Positions 31,592-39,862 of a DNA stretch of 64,000 bases are shown here, one piece after another (within the stretch, counting starts at the first letter, position 1; the number at the start of each line of letters is the position of its first letter). The stretch comes from Hydrogenoanaerobacterium saccharovorans (GTDB taxonomy: Bacteria; Bacillota; Clostridia; Oscillospirales; Ruminococcaceae): contig NZ_RKRD01000001.1 of NCBI RefSeq assembly GCF_003814745.1, forward strand, positions 2,087,483 to 2,151,482, given 5' to 3'. The notes under the pieces were generated by a model. It did no database searches and was not told the DNA's origin. It saw only the letters and a program-made list of their open reading frames with translations. The translations under genes and the position numbers were made by a program.

Positions 31592-32815
31592 CTATTTTAA
31601 TTTGCGAAGAATACTGCCCGGCGGGAATATCTTGTGAGTAGGGATATACAGCTTTTGCATGGCATGGCAGGCACTTTGCATCGGTTCGTCAAACTCATTA
31701 AAAATTTCACGTGCAACAAACGGGACAAACCCTGCCTTAGGCATGAGTACTTCTAATTCATCCCCTGCAAAAAAGCGGTTACGTTGGGTAATATACATCC
31801 TGCCGTCGCGGCATTCATCAACCGTTGCAACTACATCGTAGCTTCGTACGTAACCTCCATTTTTGTAACATTGCCCGTTTTCGGGTGCGCCGAAATAAAA
31901 TCCTGAAGAATACTCACGGTGGCTTACCTTGCGTGTTTCTTCCTCAATCCATGCTTCGAGTTGAAAATGCCGCGGGTCACGCAGATAGCTGTCTACCGCG
32001 TTGCGGTAAGCATTTGTAACCACTGCCACATAATAAGCAGATTTAGCTCTGCCTTCTATCTTAAAGCTGTTAATGCCTGCATCCGCAAGCTTATCGATGT
32101 GTTCAATCATACACAGGTCTTTGGCATTTAAAATATAAGAGCCGTTTTCATCCTCATACACAGGGTAAAATTCATTGGGGCGTTTCTCCTCCATCAGGTG
32201 ATACCCCCAACGGCATGGCTGTGCACATTCACCTCGGTTGGCGTCCCTGCCCACCATATAATGCGACAGCAGGCAGCGCCCCGAAAACGACATACACATC
32301 GCACCATGCACAAAGCATTCAATTTCAAGGCTTTCGGGCACTTTATCGCGAATGCGGCGGATATCATCAAAGCTCAATTCTCGCGCAAGCACCACACGTT
32401 TTGCCCCCATTTGGTGCAGTTCACGTGCAGTTACATAGTTTACGATGCCCACCTGTGTGGACATATGCAGTTCCAAATCGGGTACCACCCGTTTTGCCGT
32501 CATCATTACGCCCATATCCGCTACGATGAGTGCATCAATGCCGCAGGCAGCGGCATCCTGCAAATATTGCGGCAGCCTGTCCATTTCATCATTGGTGGGC
32601 ACCGTATTGCAGGTAAGGTAAACGCGCACACCGTTTTGGTGGGCATACTCCACCGCCTGTTTCAGCTCGTCCAGCGAAAAGTTCATAGGTGACGAACGCA
32701 TACCAAATTCTTTACCGCCAACGTAAACCGCGTCCGCGCCAAACAGCACCGCAGCATTGAGTCGTTCTCTGTCCCCCGCTGGCGCAAGCACCTCGGGTCT
32801 AATTAAATCAGCCAT
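31592..32815 (-). CDS. Peptidase U32 family protein (TrhP-like)
   Basis: This 407-aa protein carries the U32 signature ECFVHGAMCMSFSGRCLLS, with cysteines also in RGECAQPCRWGY, which in bacterial TrhP/RlhA-type proteins hold an iron-sulfur cluster. The N-terminal PEVLAPAGDRERLNAAVLFGADAVYVGG is typical. Members labelled collagenase-like are now linked to prephenate-dependent hydroxylation of tRNA uridine 34 or 23S rRNA. It lies 50 bp after mltG. Confidence 0.88.
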   Translation of the reverse strand: MADLIRPEVLAPAGDRERLNAAVLFGADAVYVGGKEFGMRSSPMNFSLDELKQAVEYAHQNGVRVYLTCNTVPTNDEMDRLPQYLQDAAACGIDALIVADMGVMMTAKRVVPDLELHMSTQVGIVNYVTARELHQMGAKRVVLARELSFDDIRRIRDKVPESLEIECFVHGAMCMSFSGRCLLSHYMVGRDANRGECAQPCRWGYHLMEEKRPNEFYPVYEDENGSYILNAKDLCMIEHIDKLADAGINSFKIEGRAKSAYYVAVVTNAYRNAVDSYLRDPRHFQLEAWIEEETRKVSHREYSSGFYFGAPENGQCYKNGGYVRSYDVVATVDECRDGRMYITQRNRFFAGDELEVLMPKAGFVPFVAREIFNEFDEPMQSACHAMQKLYIPTHKIFPPGSILRKLK

Positions 32816-32865
32816 TGTTTCTCCTTTTTGCTATTACCGCGCCCATATGCATAGCCAACCGATTA

Positions 32866-34098
32866 TTAATCAGTGGCAATTCCGTTTACATCGCCAACTT
32901 TGCTTGCCGCATAAATATTTTTTTCATGCTCCGCCATGGTTTTTGCATAATAGAACTTGCCTTCTTTGTCGGTAAGGAAATAATAGTATTCATTGGAATC
33001 GGGATAGAGCGCTGCTTTAATTGCATCAACTCCGGGGTTTGCAATGGGGCCTGCGGGCAACCCGGTGCATTTATAGGTGTTGTATGCATCGTACATCGCT
33101 TGATTTGCCGTGGTAAGCCGTGGTTTAATAAACTTTTCAACATAGAAAATCGTAACGTCAGACTGCATTTGCGGATAGGTATCCTCTTGTGCAAAACGGT
33201 TGTGGAATACACCCGATACCGCATTCATATCCTGCGGGTAGCTTGCCTCTTTTTGAATGATGGATGCAAGTGTAATCGTCTCGTCCAACGTCAAACCAAG
33301 TTCTTTCATACGGTCGTACATTTCGGCAGTAATATTTTCGTTAAAGCTGTTAAAGAATTTTTTAGCTACCGATACAGGGTTTTCGCCCACAAAGAAATCG
33401 TAAGTGTTGGGGAAAATATAACCCTCGTATTTATAAAAGCGCGAAGGATTGTTTGCAGGGATATCCTTCATAAAATCGTATTCAAAGGGTTCTTTTTGAA
33501 GTGTATCTGCAAACTCTTGTGCGGTGCAAACATTGTTTTCTTCCAGTTTTTTACCTATTTCCCAAATGGTCAGCCCTTCGGGGAACGAAATTTTGACAAC
33601 GTCCTGCCTATCATTGCCGCTCTTTAGCGCAATAATAATCTGGCTATAGCTCATATTGGAATTAAGAATATATTCACCAAACTGGTATTTTCCGTCTGCT
33701 TTTTTAAATTTGGAATAAAGGCGGAAAGTCAAGGGAGTTTCTATGACGCCGCTTTGTTTTAAAATTTTTGCAATATCGCCCGTACCGGAGCCCTCCGGGA
33801 TTTTGACGGTTATGGTTTTATCGTCTTGAGCAAGCCCCAGCATGTCGCTTGCACTCTCCAACGCAAAAAATGCCAAAAATGCACCCAGTGCAACCAGACC
33901 GACCGTGATGAGGAGCGCACGCATAACACGATATTTCTTTTTTGGTTTGGGCTGCTTGGCTCTTTGGGGGCGATTGTTTCGCGCCCCTGAAGGCTGCTGC
34001 GGCACTCTGTGTTTTACAGGGCGGTGAGGCGGGGGTACCGGTGGTATACTCGCCTCAAACCCGTTTATTCCGTCATTTTCTTTATCGTTGATATCCAT
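32866..34098 (-). CDS. mltG: Endolytic transglycosylase MltG
   Basis: This 410-aa protein is taken from the ATG behind GGAGGAACTCTT; longer frames upstream belong to the opposite-strand small gene. A proline-rich cytoplasmic segment (1-55) is followed by one membrane helix (about 58-78) and the YceG domain. EGYIFPNTYDF and LASIIQKEASYPQDM (catalytic Glu) are visible. It cuts nascent glycan strands and sets their length near the elongation or division machinery. Confidence 0.92.
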   Translation of the reverse strand: MDINDKENDGINGFEASIPPVPPPHRPVKHRVPQQPSGARNNRPQRAKQPKPKKKYRVMRALLITVGLVALGAFLAFFALESASDMLGLAQDDKTITVKIPEGSGTGDIAKILKQSGVIETPLTFRLYSKFKKADGKYQFGEYILNSNMSYSQIIIALKSGNDRQDVVKISFPEGLTIWEIGKKLEENNVCTAQEFADTLQKEPFEYDFMKDIPANNPSRFYKYEGYIFPNTYDFFVGENPVSVAKKFFNSFNENITAEMYDRMKELGLTLDETITLASIIQKEASYPQDMNAVSGVFHNRFAQEDTYPQMQSDVTIFYVEKFIKPRLTTANQAMYDAYNTYKCTGLPAGPIANPGVDAIKAALYPDSNEYYYFLTDKEGKFYYAKTMAEHEKNIYAASKVGDVNGIATD

Positions 34099-34207
34099 AA
34101 GAGTTCCTCCAAACATAACTTCCCTTGTAACGCCGTTCTGCCGATTTTCATAGTATATAACATCTGCAAGGCAGATAAAATTGGCATTGCCAGGGAGGTG
34201 AATACGT

Positions 34208-34324
34208 GTGAGCTGCTGTAATAATAATTGCTGTGATAACAACTGCTGCAACTCCTTTATTGGTGGCAACAATTGCTGGTGGATTATTATCTTGGTTATC
34301 ATCATCTTGTGCTGCTGCAACTAG
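34208..34324 (+). CDS. Cysteine-rich small membrane protein (38 aa)
   Basis: The GTG start lies 7 nt after GGGAGGTG. The 38-residue product has ten cysteines in pairs (MSCCNNNCCDNNCCN), a hydrophobic helix (CWWIIILVIIIL) and ends CCCN. It is too short for most gene finders and lies opposite the 5' region of mltG. Similar cysteine/asparagine-rich mini-proteins with a C-terminal helix occur in clostridia under names such as 'high-cysteine HCB protein'. A spore-envelope role is plausible but not shown. A terminator follows at once. Confidence 0.68.
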   Translation: MSCCNNNCCDNNCCNSFIGGNNCWWIIILVIIILCCCN

Positions 34325-34341
34325 TATTTTACCACAAACAT

Positions 34342-34368
34342 AGCCCCTGTCGAAAGATGGGGGCTTTA
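34342..34368 (+). terminator. Terminator of the cysteine-rich small gene
   Basis: AGCCCC pairs with GGGGCT around a 12-nt loop and is followed by TTTAT; it begins 18 bp after the small gene's stop codon. Confidence 0.6.
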
Positions 34369-34977
34369 TCTTCGCTGAGAAAAGCGGCTGGGTGAATTAA
34401 CCTTGCGAAGATATCTTTCAGTTACCAAAAGGTCAACTGCAACATCATATCTGCCATGCTGCAACCTTTGTGTCATACAAGACGAGTAAACAATGCCTAC
34501 CTTCGTTTGCGGGTAGCGGGATAAAAACCGGTCGTAGTAGCCCTTGCCGTAGCCTAACCTGTAACCTGCAAAATCAAACGCAAGCCCCGGAACAATGCAT
34601 ATGCTGTCTGAGAAATCGGTAAGCAACTCGCTGCGCTCAGGGTCAGGTTCCAACACACCAAAGGTACGAGGTGCCAGGTCATCGAGTGATTTTATGAGGT
34701 AAAACTCCATCTCCCGGGTACCGTCTATGCAGCGTGGCACCGCCACACGTTTGCCATTTTTGAGGGCATCGGCAATCAGAATACGGGTATCCACTTCAAT
34801 ATCGGTAGACACAAACGTAAGCAGCGTTTTTGCATTTTTATATTGGTATAGACTCTGCACACGCCTGCGGATGCTGTCATCGTGCTGTACTTTTACAGAA
34901 GGGGGCATGTCCCGTCGCATTTGCTTATATTTGTTGCGCAGAGTGGTTTTATAAATACGGATATCGGTTATTTGCAT
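34366..34977 (-). CDS. 5-formyltetrahydrofolate cyclo-ligase
   Basis: This 203-aa enzyme converts 5-formyl-THF to methenyl-THF with ATP. The N-terminal LRNKYKQMRRDMPP and the ATP-binding GYRLGYGKGYYDRFLSRY near residue 150 are diagnostic. It overlaps the DJ-1 gene by 10 bp and is therefore co-transcribed with it. Confidence 0.93.
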   Translation of the reverse strand: MQITDIRIYKTTLRNKYKQMRRDMPPSVKVQHDDSIRRRVQSLYQYKNAKTLLTFVSTDIEVDTRILIADALKNGKRVAVPRCIDGTREMEFYLIKSLDDLAPRTFGVLEPDPERSELLTDFSDSICIVPGLAFDFAGYRLGYGKGYYDRFLSRYPQTKVGIVYSSCMTQRLQHGRYDVAVDLLVTERYLRKVNSPSRFSQRR

Positions 34978-35507
34978 AAAACTGCCGCCTTTAACAGTTC
35001 TGCCCGCTCTCTGCCTTTCAGCTGTTCTACGAGTTTTAGTGCAAACTCCATGGCAGTACCTGCACCGCTGCCCGTAATGATGTTACCGTCTTGCTCGCAT
35101 GCATTGCCCGTATAGTTTGCCAGCGGCATTTGCGATTCAAACCCGGGGTAGCAGGTAATGGTTTTATGGTCCAACAGCCCAAGATGCCCCAAAATAGACG
35201 GAGCAGCGCAAATGGCGCCGATCGGCAGGTTCTTTTGCATTGCATATTCAATAAATGTTTGTACAACCGGTGATTTTTCAAGATTCAGTGTACCGGGCAT
35301 CCCCCCAGGTAGAACAATCATTTCAAGATTTTTGGGGTCGGTTTGCGTATCCATAATATCGCAAACAAGCGAAATACCATGGGCACCGCGTACCGTTTTG
35401 GAGGAAATCCCCACTGTTTGCACATTAAGCTCGGCACGCCGCAGTATATCCACCGCTGTGAGTGCCTCGATTTCTTCAAAGCCGTCTGCTAAAAATATAT
35501 AAATCAT
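34968..35507 (-). CDS. DJ-1/PfpI family protein
   Basis: This 179-aa protein starts at the ATG behind GGAGGAAATAAC. FLADGFEEIEALTAVDILRRA holds the conserved Glu, and the nucleophile elbow is AICAAPSILG (Cys). Family members act as protein deglycases/glyoxalases or redox chaperones. It forms an operon with the folate enzyme downstream. Confidence 0.9.
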   Translation of the reverse strand: MIYIFLADGFEEIEALTAVDILRRAELNVQTVGISSKTVRGAHGISLVCDIMDTQTDPKNLEMIVLPGGMPGTLNLEKSPVVQTFIEYAMQKNLPIGAICAAPSILGHLGLLDHKTITCYPGFESQMPLANYTGNACEQDGNIITGSGAGTAMEFALKLVEQLKGRERAELLKAAVLCK

Positions 35508-35583
35508 GTTATTTCCTCCTTCGACCGTCGCTGCCCAAAAAACAGACAACCCCTTGGTGTTTGTTTTTTGGTTTCAATTTATA

Positions 35584-36417
35584 TTAATCGAGTACCAAGT
35601 TTAAATAACCGTTTGCAGGCTGTGCCATACTTGTCATCCCAAAAGGGTGAACCTCGCCTTCCAGCGTACTGTCTGATGGCAAGCGCACCGTGATACTGTT
35701 GCACCCATGACATTGTGCAAGCTGCATCAGCGCTGAGTGCAAGGTGTTATCTTGTAGGGTTGTTTCTCGCACAAACAGCATTTGCCCCGCTTTATAGCAT
35801 AACGCTGCCGCTTGCCCATATTCTGATTGAATTTTGCATGCAAAGCCGCCATTAAATTTGTTTTCATCCAGTGCATAAGCAATCGACGTTTCGTCCCAGC
35901 AAAGATATCCTTCGCGATCAAACACTTTATCACGCATCTGTTTGTATTCACTTGGCGAAATATCGGCAAAAGCAAAGTGAGTATTGTTGTTTTCTGATAA
36001 GTTGACAGAAAAACGAGATGTTTTAAGAAAAAAAGCGGATGCATAGCCACGTTTTTTATAAAACGCAAACAGTTCCGCCTCAGCAGGGACAAGCAAGGAT
36101 AAAGCTTCACCGCGATTTTTTATTAGTTGGTTTGCATACTCCAATAATTTACTGCTGATGCCTTTGCCCTGCCACGCTGTAAGGGTTGCAACAGCATAGA
36201 TATATTGTACGTCTACAAAAACTCCGCCTTGTTTTAACTTTGCAGGCAAAAGAGTAAGCATTGCCACAGGCGTGCCATTATCTAGCCATACAAGAGTATT
36301 TTCACAGCGAAAACGATTGGCATAGTAAAAATCAATGTATTCATCCGTATCACCAAAGCACTCTTTCCAAATAGCTTTGAGCGCAAGGAGCATTTCGGGT
36401 TTTGCAAAAGTAATCAT
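35584..36417 (-). CDS. GNAT-family N-acetyltransferase
   Basis: This 277-aa protein has the acetyl-CoA-binding region YIYAVATLTAWQGKGISSKLLEYANQ (about 73-98) and a second half like the sterol-carrier-type extension of Eis-like enzymes. The N-terminal half matches acetyltransferases of clostridia that are otherwise uncharacterised. Substrate unknown. Confidence 0.82.
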   Translation of the reverse strand: MITFAKPEMLLALKAIWKECFGDTDEYIDFYYANRFRCENTLVWLDNGTPVAMLTLLPAKLKQGGVFVDVQYIYAVATLTAWQGKGISSKLLEYANQLIKNRGEALSLLVPAEAELFAFYKKRGYASAFFLKTSRFSVNLSENNNTHFAFADISPSEYKQMRDKVFDREGYLCWDETSIAYALDENKFNGGFACKIQSEYGQAAALCYKAGQMLFVRETTLQDNTLHSALMQLAQCHGCNSITVRLPSDSTLEGEVHPFGMTSMAQPANGYLNLVLD

Positions 36418-36447
36418 AAAACACCTCTGCCGATAACCCCATTCACT

Positions 36448-37347
36448 TTACGCTTGGGGATTTTTTAGTGTAGCTTCATATTTTTCAAGCAAAAAGTCAG
36501 GATAATAAGACGATTTTGCTTTACGCAAGCCCTCGTCTCCCAAATCTTCCTCGCGGTTGACATAAATAAAATCCTGACAATTGTGGATTAAAAATTGTTG
36601 GTTAATCATCGGGTAAGCGCCCTGAATTTCTGGAAAAGCCTTTTCTATGTGCATGACATAGGTATCGGACGAAAGCGGTTCACCCATGGTATAGGCGATT
36701 ACCTTGCCGTTGAGGCGCAACAAACCGCCGCGCAAACCCAGTTCAAAAAAATATTTAAACGCCTGTTTTACAGCGCACGCCTCGTGGTTTAGGCTTTCAT
36801 CATCATAACACTTGTATATTTTACACCATTCGGTGTTCATATCCCAGCAATCGTTGATATTTTCAGCGTTGATGTCTTCATATGCCCAGTCCGGGTTATC
36901 CTTAAAACGCGCAATATGGTTGCGCTTGCTGTGGAGCTTTTTCCCCCGCAGCGTGGTAAGGCGCTCTACACTGTATATATAATCGCAGTAATCGCGGTGG
37001 TTGCTGTAATCGAACTGATCCGGAAACAGCGTTTGCATCAATTTTACTGTTTCGAGGTTCATGCCACGCAAACGAAACCCCATACCACGCTCGGCAGCAT
37101 CTTCCATCAATGCCAATATTACAGGTTTAATGTCGCCGCTGCCTGCGGGATAAGTATAGGCAATTTGCCCTTCTGCCCCGCTCTTCAGGCAATAAAACCC
37201 GTTTACATCTGCCCATTCAATCCGATTGGGCTTACGCCATATAAAATTATTAGCAAAAGAATAATCACAGCTTTTAAAATCAGATTGCTTTAGGCGTTCT
37301 TCAATCCAAGCTCTGTCTTGTAGTTCTACATCTTTAAAAGGTAACAA
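36448..37347 (-). CDS. DUF2156 protein (phosphatidylglycerol lysyltransferase-like domain)
   Basis: This 299-aa protein is taken from a TTG 8 nt after AGGAAGG, which gives the usual family start LPFKDVELQDRAWIEERL. An ATG at 37380 is possible but has only a weak site. The DUF2156 core appears as SCDYSFANNFIWR, RLTTLRGKKLHSKRNHIARF and GKVIAYTMGEPL. The fold is a double GNAT as in MprF/FemX enzymes. There is no membrane segment, so it is likely cytoplasmic. Function unknown. Confidence 0.8.
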   Translation of the reverse strand: MLPFKDVELQDRAWIEERLKQSDFKSCDYSFANNFIWRKPNRIEWADVNGFYCLKSGAEGQIAYTYPAGSGDIKPVILALMEDAAERGMGFRLRGMNLETVKLMQTLFPDQFDYSNHRDYCDYIYSVERLTTLRGKKLHSKRNHIARFKDNPDWAYEDINAENINDCWDMNTEWCKIYKCYDDESLNHEACAVKQAFKYFFELGLRGGLLRLNGKVIAYTMGEPLSSDTYVMHIEKAFPEIQGAYPMINQQFLIHNCQDFIYVNREEDLGDEGLRKAKSSYYPDFLLEKYEATLKNPQA

Positions 37348-37412
37348 ACTATCCATCCTTCCTGCAGGCAATTCCCGCATCTATATCAATTCTCACAACC
37401 GAATAAATCTTA

Positions 37413-38066
37413 TTATAAACCAAGTGCCTCTAAAATTTTATGGTGGATTGCTTCTATCGTATATGGATTTTCTCCGTCACAGCAACGAATTACTTTCCAT
37501 TCGCTGCGGTCTACCGCATATTGTGCAGTTTCGCGGCATTTTAATAAATAGCTCAGATTGCGTTCATGCAAATCTTTTTTGGTTTCGTCGCCCTGGTAGC
37601 GTTTTTCCATTAAGCGTTTTGAGGTATTGGGGTCCATTTTCAGGTACAAAACCTCATGGGGGCGGGGTAAGCCAAGCTTACCAAACTCAAAATCTTGCTG
37701 CCACTCAAAAAAAGCAGACCATTCTTCGCGTGGCAGTTTACTCATCTGATGAATCAAGTTTGAGCCGACGTAACGGTCGGCAATAATAACCGTACCGCTC
37801 TTATAGATCTGCTCCCAGTTTTTTTTGTAACTTGCATAACGATCCAGTGCATAAAACGATGTTGCTGTATAGGCATTAACATCGTTTACATTGCTACCAA
37901 ACTCGCCGCCGAGGTACATCTTAACAAAAACAGACCATGAGTGCTCGTAATCGGGAAAGGTGATGCGCAAAGCCGGAATACCCAACTCATTAAAATGCTG
38001 CGCTAACAGCTTCGATTGCGTTTCTTTACCGCTTCCGTCCAGCCCTTCTATTTCAATGAATTTCAT
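37413..38066 (-). CDS. Thymidylate kinase-like nucleotide kinase
   Basis: This 217-aa kinase starts at the ATG behind AAAGGA. The P-loop EGLDGSGKETQ, the DRY-type motif DRYVGSNLIHQ and the lid-region basic residues fit dTMP kinase. Its start overlaps the thyX stop by 4 bp (ATGA), so synthesis and phosphorylation of dTMP are directly linked. Confidence 0.88.
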   Translation of the reverse strand: MKFIEIEGLDGSGKETQSKLLAQHFNELGIPALRITFPDYEHSWSVFVKMYLGGEFGSNVNDVNAYTATSFYALDRYASYKKNWEQIYKSGTVIIADRYVGSNLIHQMSKLPREEWSAFFEWQQDFEFGKLGLPRPHEVLYLKMDPNTSKRLMEKRYQGDETKKDLHERNLSYLLKCRETAQYAVDRSEWKVIRCCDGENPYTIEAIHHKILEALGL

Positions 38067-38839
38067 TTGCCTTTTCCTTTCAGGCCGGCATAATGTGCCC
38101 GTACCTCTGTTTGCTTCGCACAGCTCATTTTGCCTTCGGGGCAAGCACCGCGCAAGCAAGGGGGGCCTGCCTTTGCAAACAGCGTGGGCGCAACCTCATA
38201 TACCAACGCAAGCATCTGCTCTGCAACTATACGAATCTCCCATTGAGCGCGATTGCAGCAGCGTTCACGAAAAAAGTTAAGCAAGCTGCGTGCGTTCATC
38301 GTAACAACCATTTTTGTATCGCATGCATTTGGCAAAACATATCGCGCATCTTCAATTGCCTTTTTTGCAGCAAGTTTTTCTGCTTCCGCTTGGGGTTTAC
38401 CTTCTGCAATAAATGCTGCAGTATGCTTTTCTTTTAGTATCGCTGAAAGCTTGTCATAATATTCCGCCGTCTCACTCATCGCGTTTAAAAACAACGATTT
38501 TGCTTGCTCATCTGCTTCAATTTCAGGCGGAATAACATATTCAAAAAGAGCTTTGTTTACATAACGCTGGCTTTGAACACTGTAAGATGCAATACGATGA
38601 CGTGTTATCTGCGCCAAAAATGCGCGTGATACCCCTTCGATACCAAATGTGAAACTTGCGTGTTCAATCGGGCTTTCGTGCCCGATATCCGACAACATCT
38701 GCACAAAGTTTTCTGCTTTTTCATCCGTTAAACCGGCAAGCAAATCATCGACACCCACACGGCTGTAACAAAGCTTAGCCGCCGCAGCAACTGTTTTTTC
38801 TGGGTTAGGGGTGTAGCTTAATAAGGTAACCTTTGGCAT
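38063..38839 (-). CDS. thyX: FAD-dependent thymidylate synthase
   Basis: This 258-aa protein is taken from the ATG behind GGAGGATAAAC. The ThyX signature RHRIASYSVQSQRY is intact, with HESPIEHASFTF upstream. It methylates dUMP using methylene-THF, FAD and NADPH. The C-terminus has an extra cysteine-containing tail (PPCLRGACPEGKMSCAKQ). The paired kinase follows. Confidence 0.94.
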   Translation of the reverse strand: MPKVTLLSYTPNPEKTVAAAAKLCYSRVGVDDLLAGLTDEKAENFVQMLSDIGHESPIEHASFTFGIEGVSRAFLAQITRHRIASYSVQSQRYVNKALFEYVIPPEIEADEQAKSLFLNAMSETAEYYDKLSAILKEKHTAAFIAEGKPQAEAEKLAAKKAIEDARYVLPNACDTKMVVTMNARSLLNFFRERCCNRAQWEIRIVAEQMLALVYEVAPTLFAKAGPPCLRGACPEGKMSCAKQTEVRAHYAGLKGKGK

Positions 38840-38895
38840 ATGTTTATCCTCCGAATATTCTAAAACAATCATACGGATAACATTATACCACAAAG

Positions 38896-38927
38896 AAAAC
38901 CGCCTATCAATTAAGACAGACGGTTTT
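38896..38927 (-). terminator. Terminator between the cysteine-rich gene and thyX
   Basis: AAAACCG...CGGTTTT with further pairing inside; on the minus strand it follows the gene at 38967-39758. Confidence 0.6.
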
Positions 38928-38966
38928 TGTGGATTTTTGACGATAAGTACAATTGTAAATCAGAAA

Positions 38967-39758
38967 TTAGTCCTTACAGTGACAATCCTGCTCTCGAGGC
39001 GGGAAGAAATCGCTTGTTGGGAATTTAATCGCCTTAAATACCTCACAAGGATCATCCGTAGTGGTTACGCATTCCTTATCAGGAACACAGAAATCATAAG
39101 CTGGGATTAACATCTGGACGTTACGCTCTAACTGTACGATGGTAAACATACCGATCGTGACGTAAACACATTTTTCAGGTCTGCAGCCCGAAAATTCTCC
39201 TTTAAATCTGCTGCAAATGTCTTGCGGTACTTCGATATGGCATGGGCAGTGGTCGTGACAGGGGCAAACGCGAGCAGACAATACAATGGGGTCAACAACC
39301 GATACGGTTGCAATGGGCATGTTACTGCTGTACTCGGTTGGGGTTACACTTTCTGAGCTATAGACACGAACATTACCTTCGCTGCCAAACAGAATTACCT
39401 TTTTAGTGAAAATTGCGAGACCTTTGACAACAGTTGGTGCTGTACACGAGGCGGTGTATACCTGTAGCTTCACACAGAAGAAAAAGGTGATATCCACCGA
39501 ATAAAAGCCTTTGTTGAATGGCACAGGCTCTACGTCCAGAAAAACGTTGAGAATTTCAGCGCTTTTTGCTTTGATGCTGTTGCAATTGTCAACGATGGTT
39601 TGATCTTCGGGTACAAAATAAACTTGAAGGTCCTCAAGACAATCTTTGGCACTGCAACTGTCGTAAATCCGCTTGGTATCGATGCACACGGCCTCTTTGA
39701 ACAAATTATTACCGCCGCTGCAATTGATATTGCTGGTAGTTACTTTTGGTTCTGCCAT
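38967..39758 (-). CDS. Cysteine-rich conserved clostridial protein
   Basis: This 263-aa protein is taken from the ATG behind AGGAGGATTACT; upstream codons lack a site. It has no signal peptide or membrane helix. About 18 cysteines are spread along it, with dense clusters CPCHDHCPCHIEV (about residue 165-178) and the C-terminal CHCKD. The middle is beta-rich (YSVDITFFFCVKLQVYTA). This composition recalls cross-linked spore or surface proteins, but no named family is recognised. Confidence 0.65.
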   Translation of the reverse strand: MAEPKVTTSNINCSGGNNLFKEAVCIDTKRIYDSCSAKDCLEDLQVYFVPEDQTIVDNCNSIKAKSAEILNVFLDVEPVPFNKGFYSVDITFFFCVKLQVYTASCTAPTVVKGLAIFTKKVILFGSEGNVRVYSSESVTPTEYSSNMPIATVSVVDPIVLSARVCPCHDHCPCHIEVPQDICSRFKGEFSGCRPEKCVYVTIGMFTIVQLERNVQMLIPAYDFCVPDKECVTTTDDPCEVFKAIKFPTSDFFPPREQDCHCKD

Positions 39759-39835
39759 AGTAATCCTCCTATTACTTTCTATTAAAGAATACACTTCAAT
39801 AACATAATATGAGGTTCGGCAATTTTGGTGAAAGA

Positions 39836-39860
39836 AAAAGGACGCATTTGCGTCCTTTTT
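39836..39860 (-). terminator. Terminator of the TcaA-like gene
   Basis: AAAAAGGACGCA pairs with TGCGTCCTTTTT, a near-perfect compact hairpin with T-tracts on both strands. Confidence 0.85.
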
Positions 39861-39862
39861 CA

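Noticed and set aside
32815..33627. 270-aa plus-strand ORF opposite mltG
   Set aside because: It is antisense to mltG, which has clear catalytic motifs; the ORF has no start site and atypical composition.
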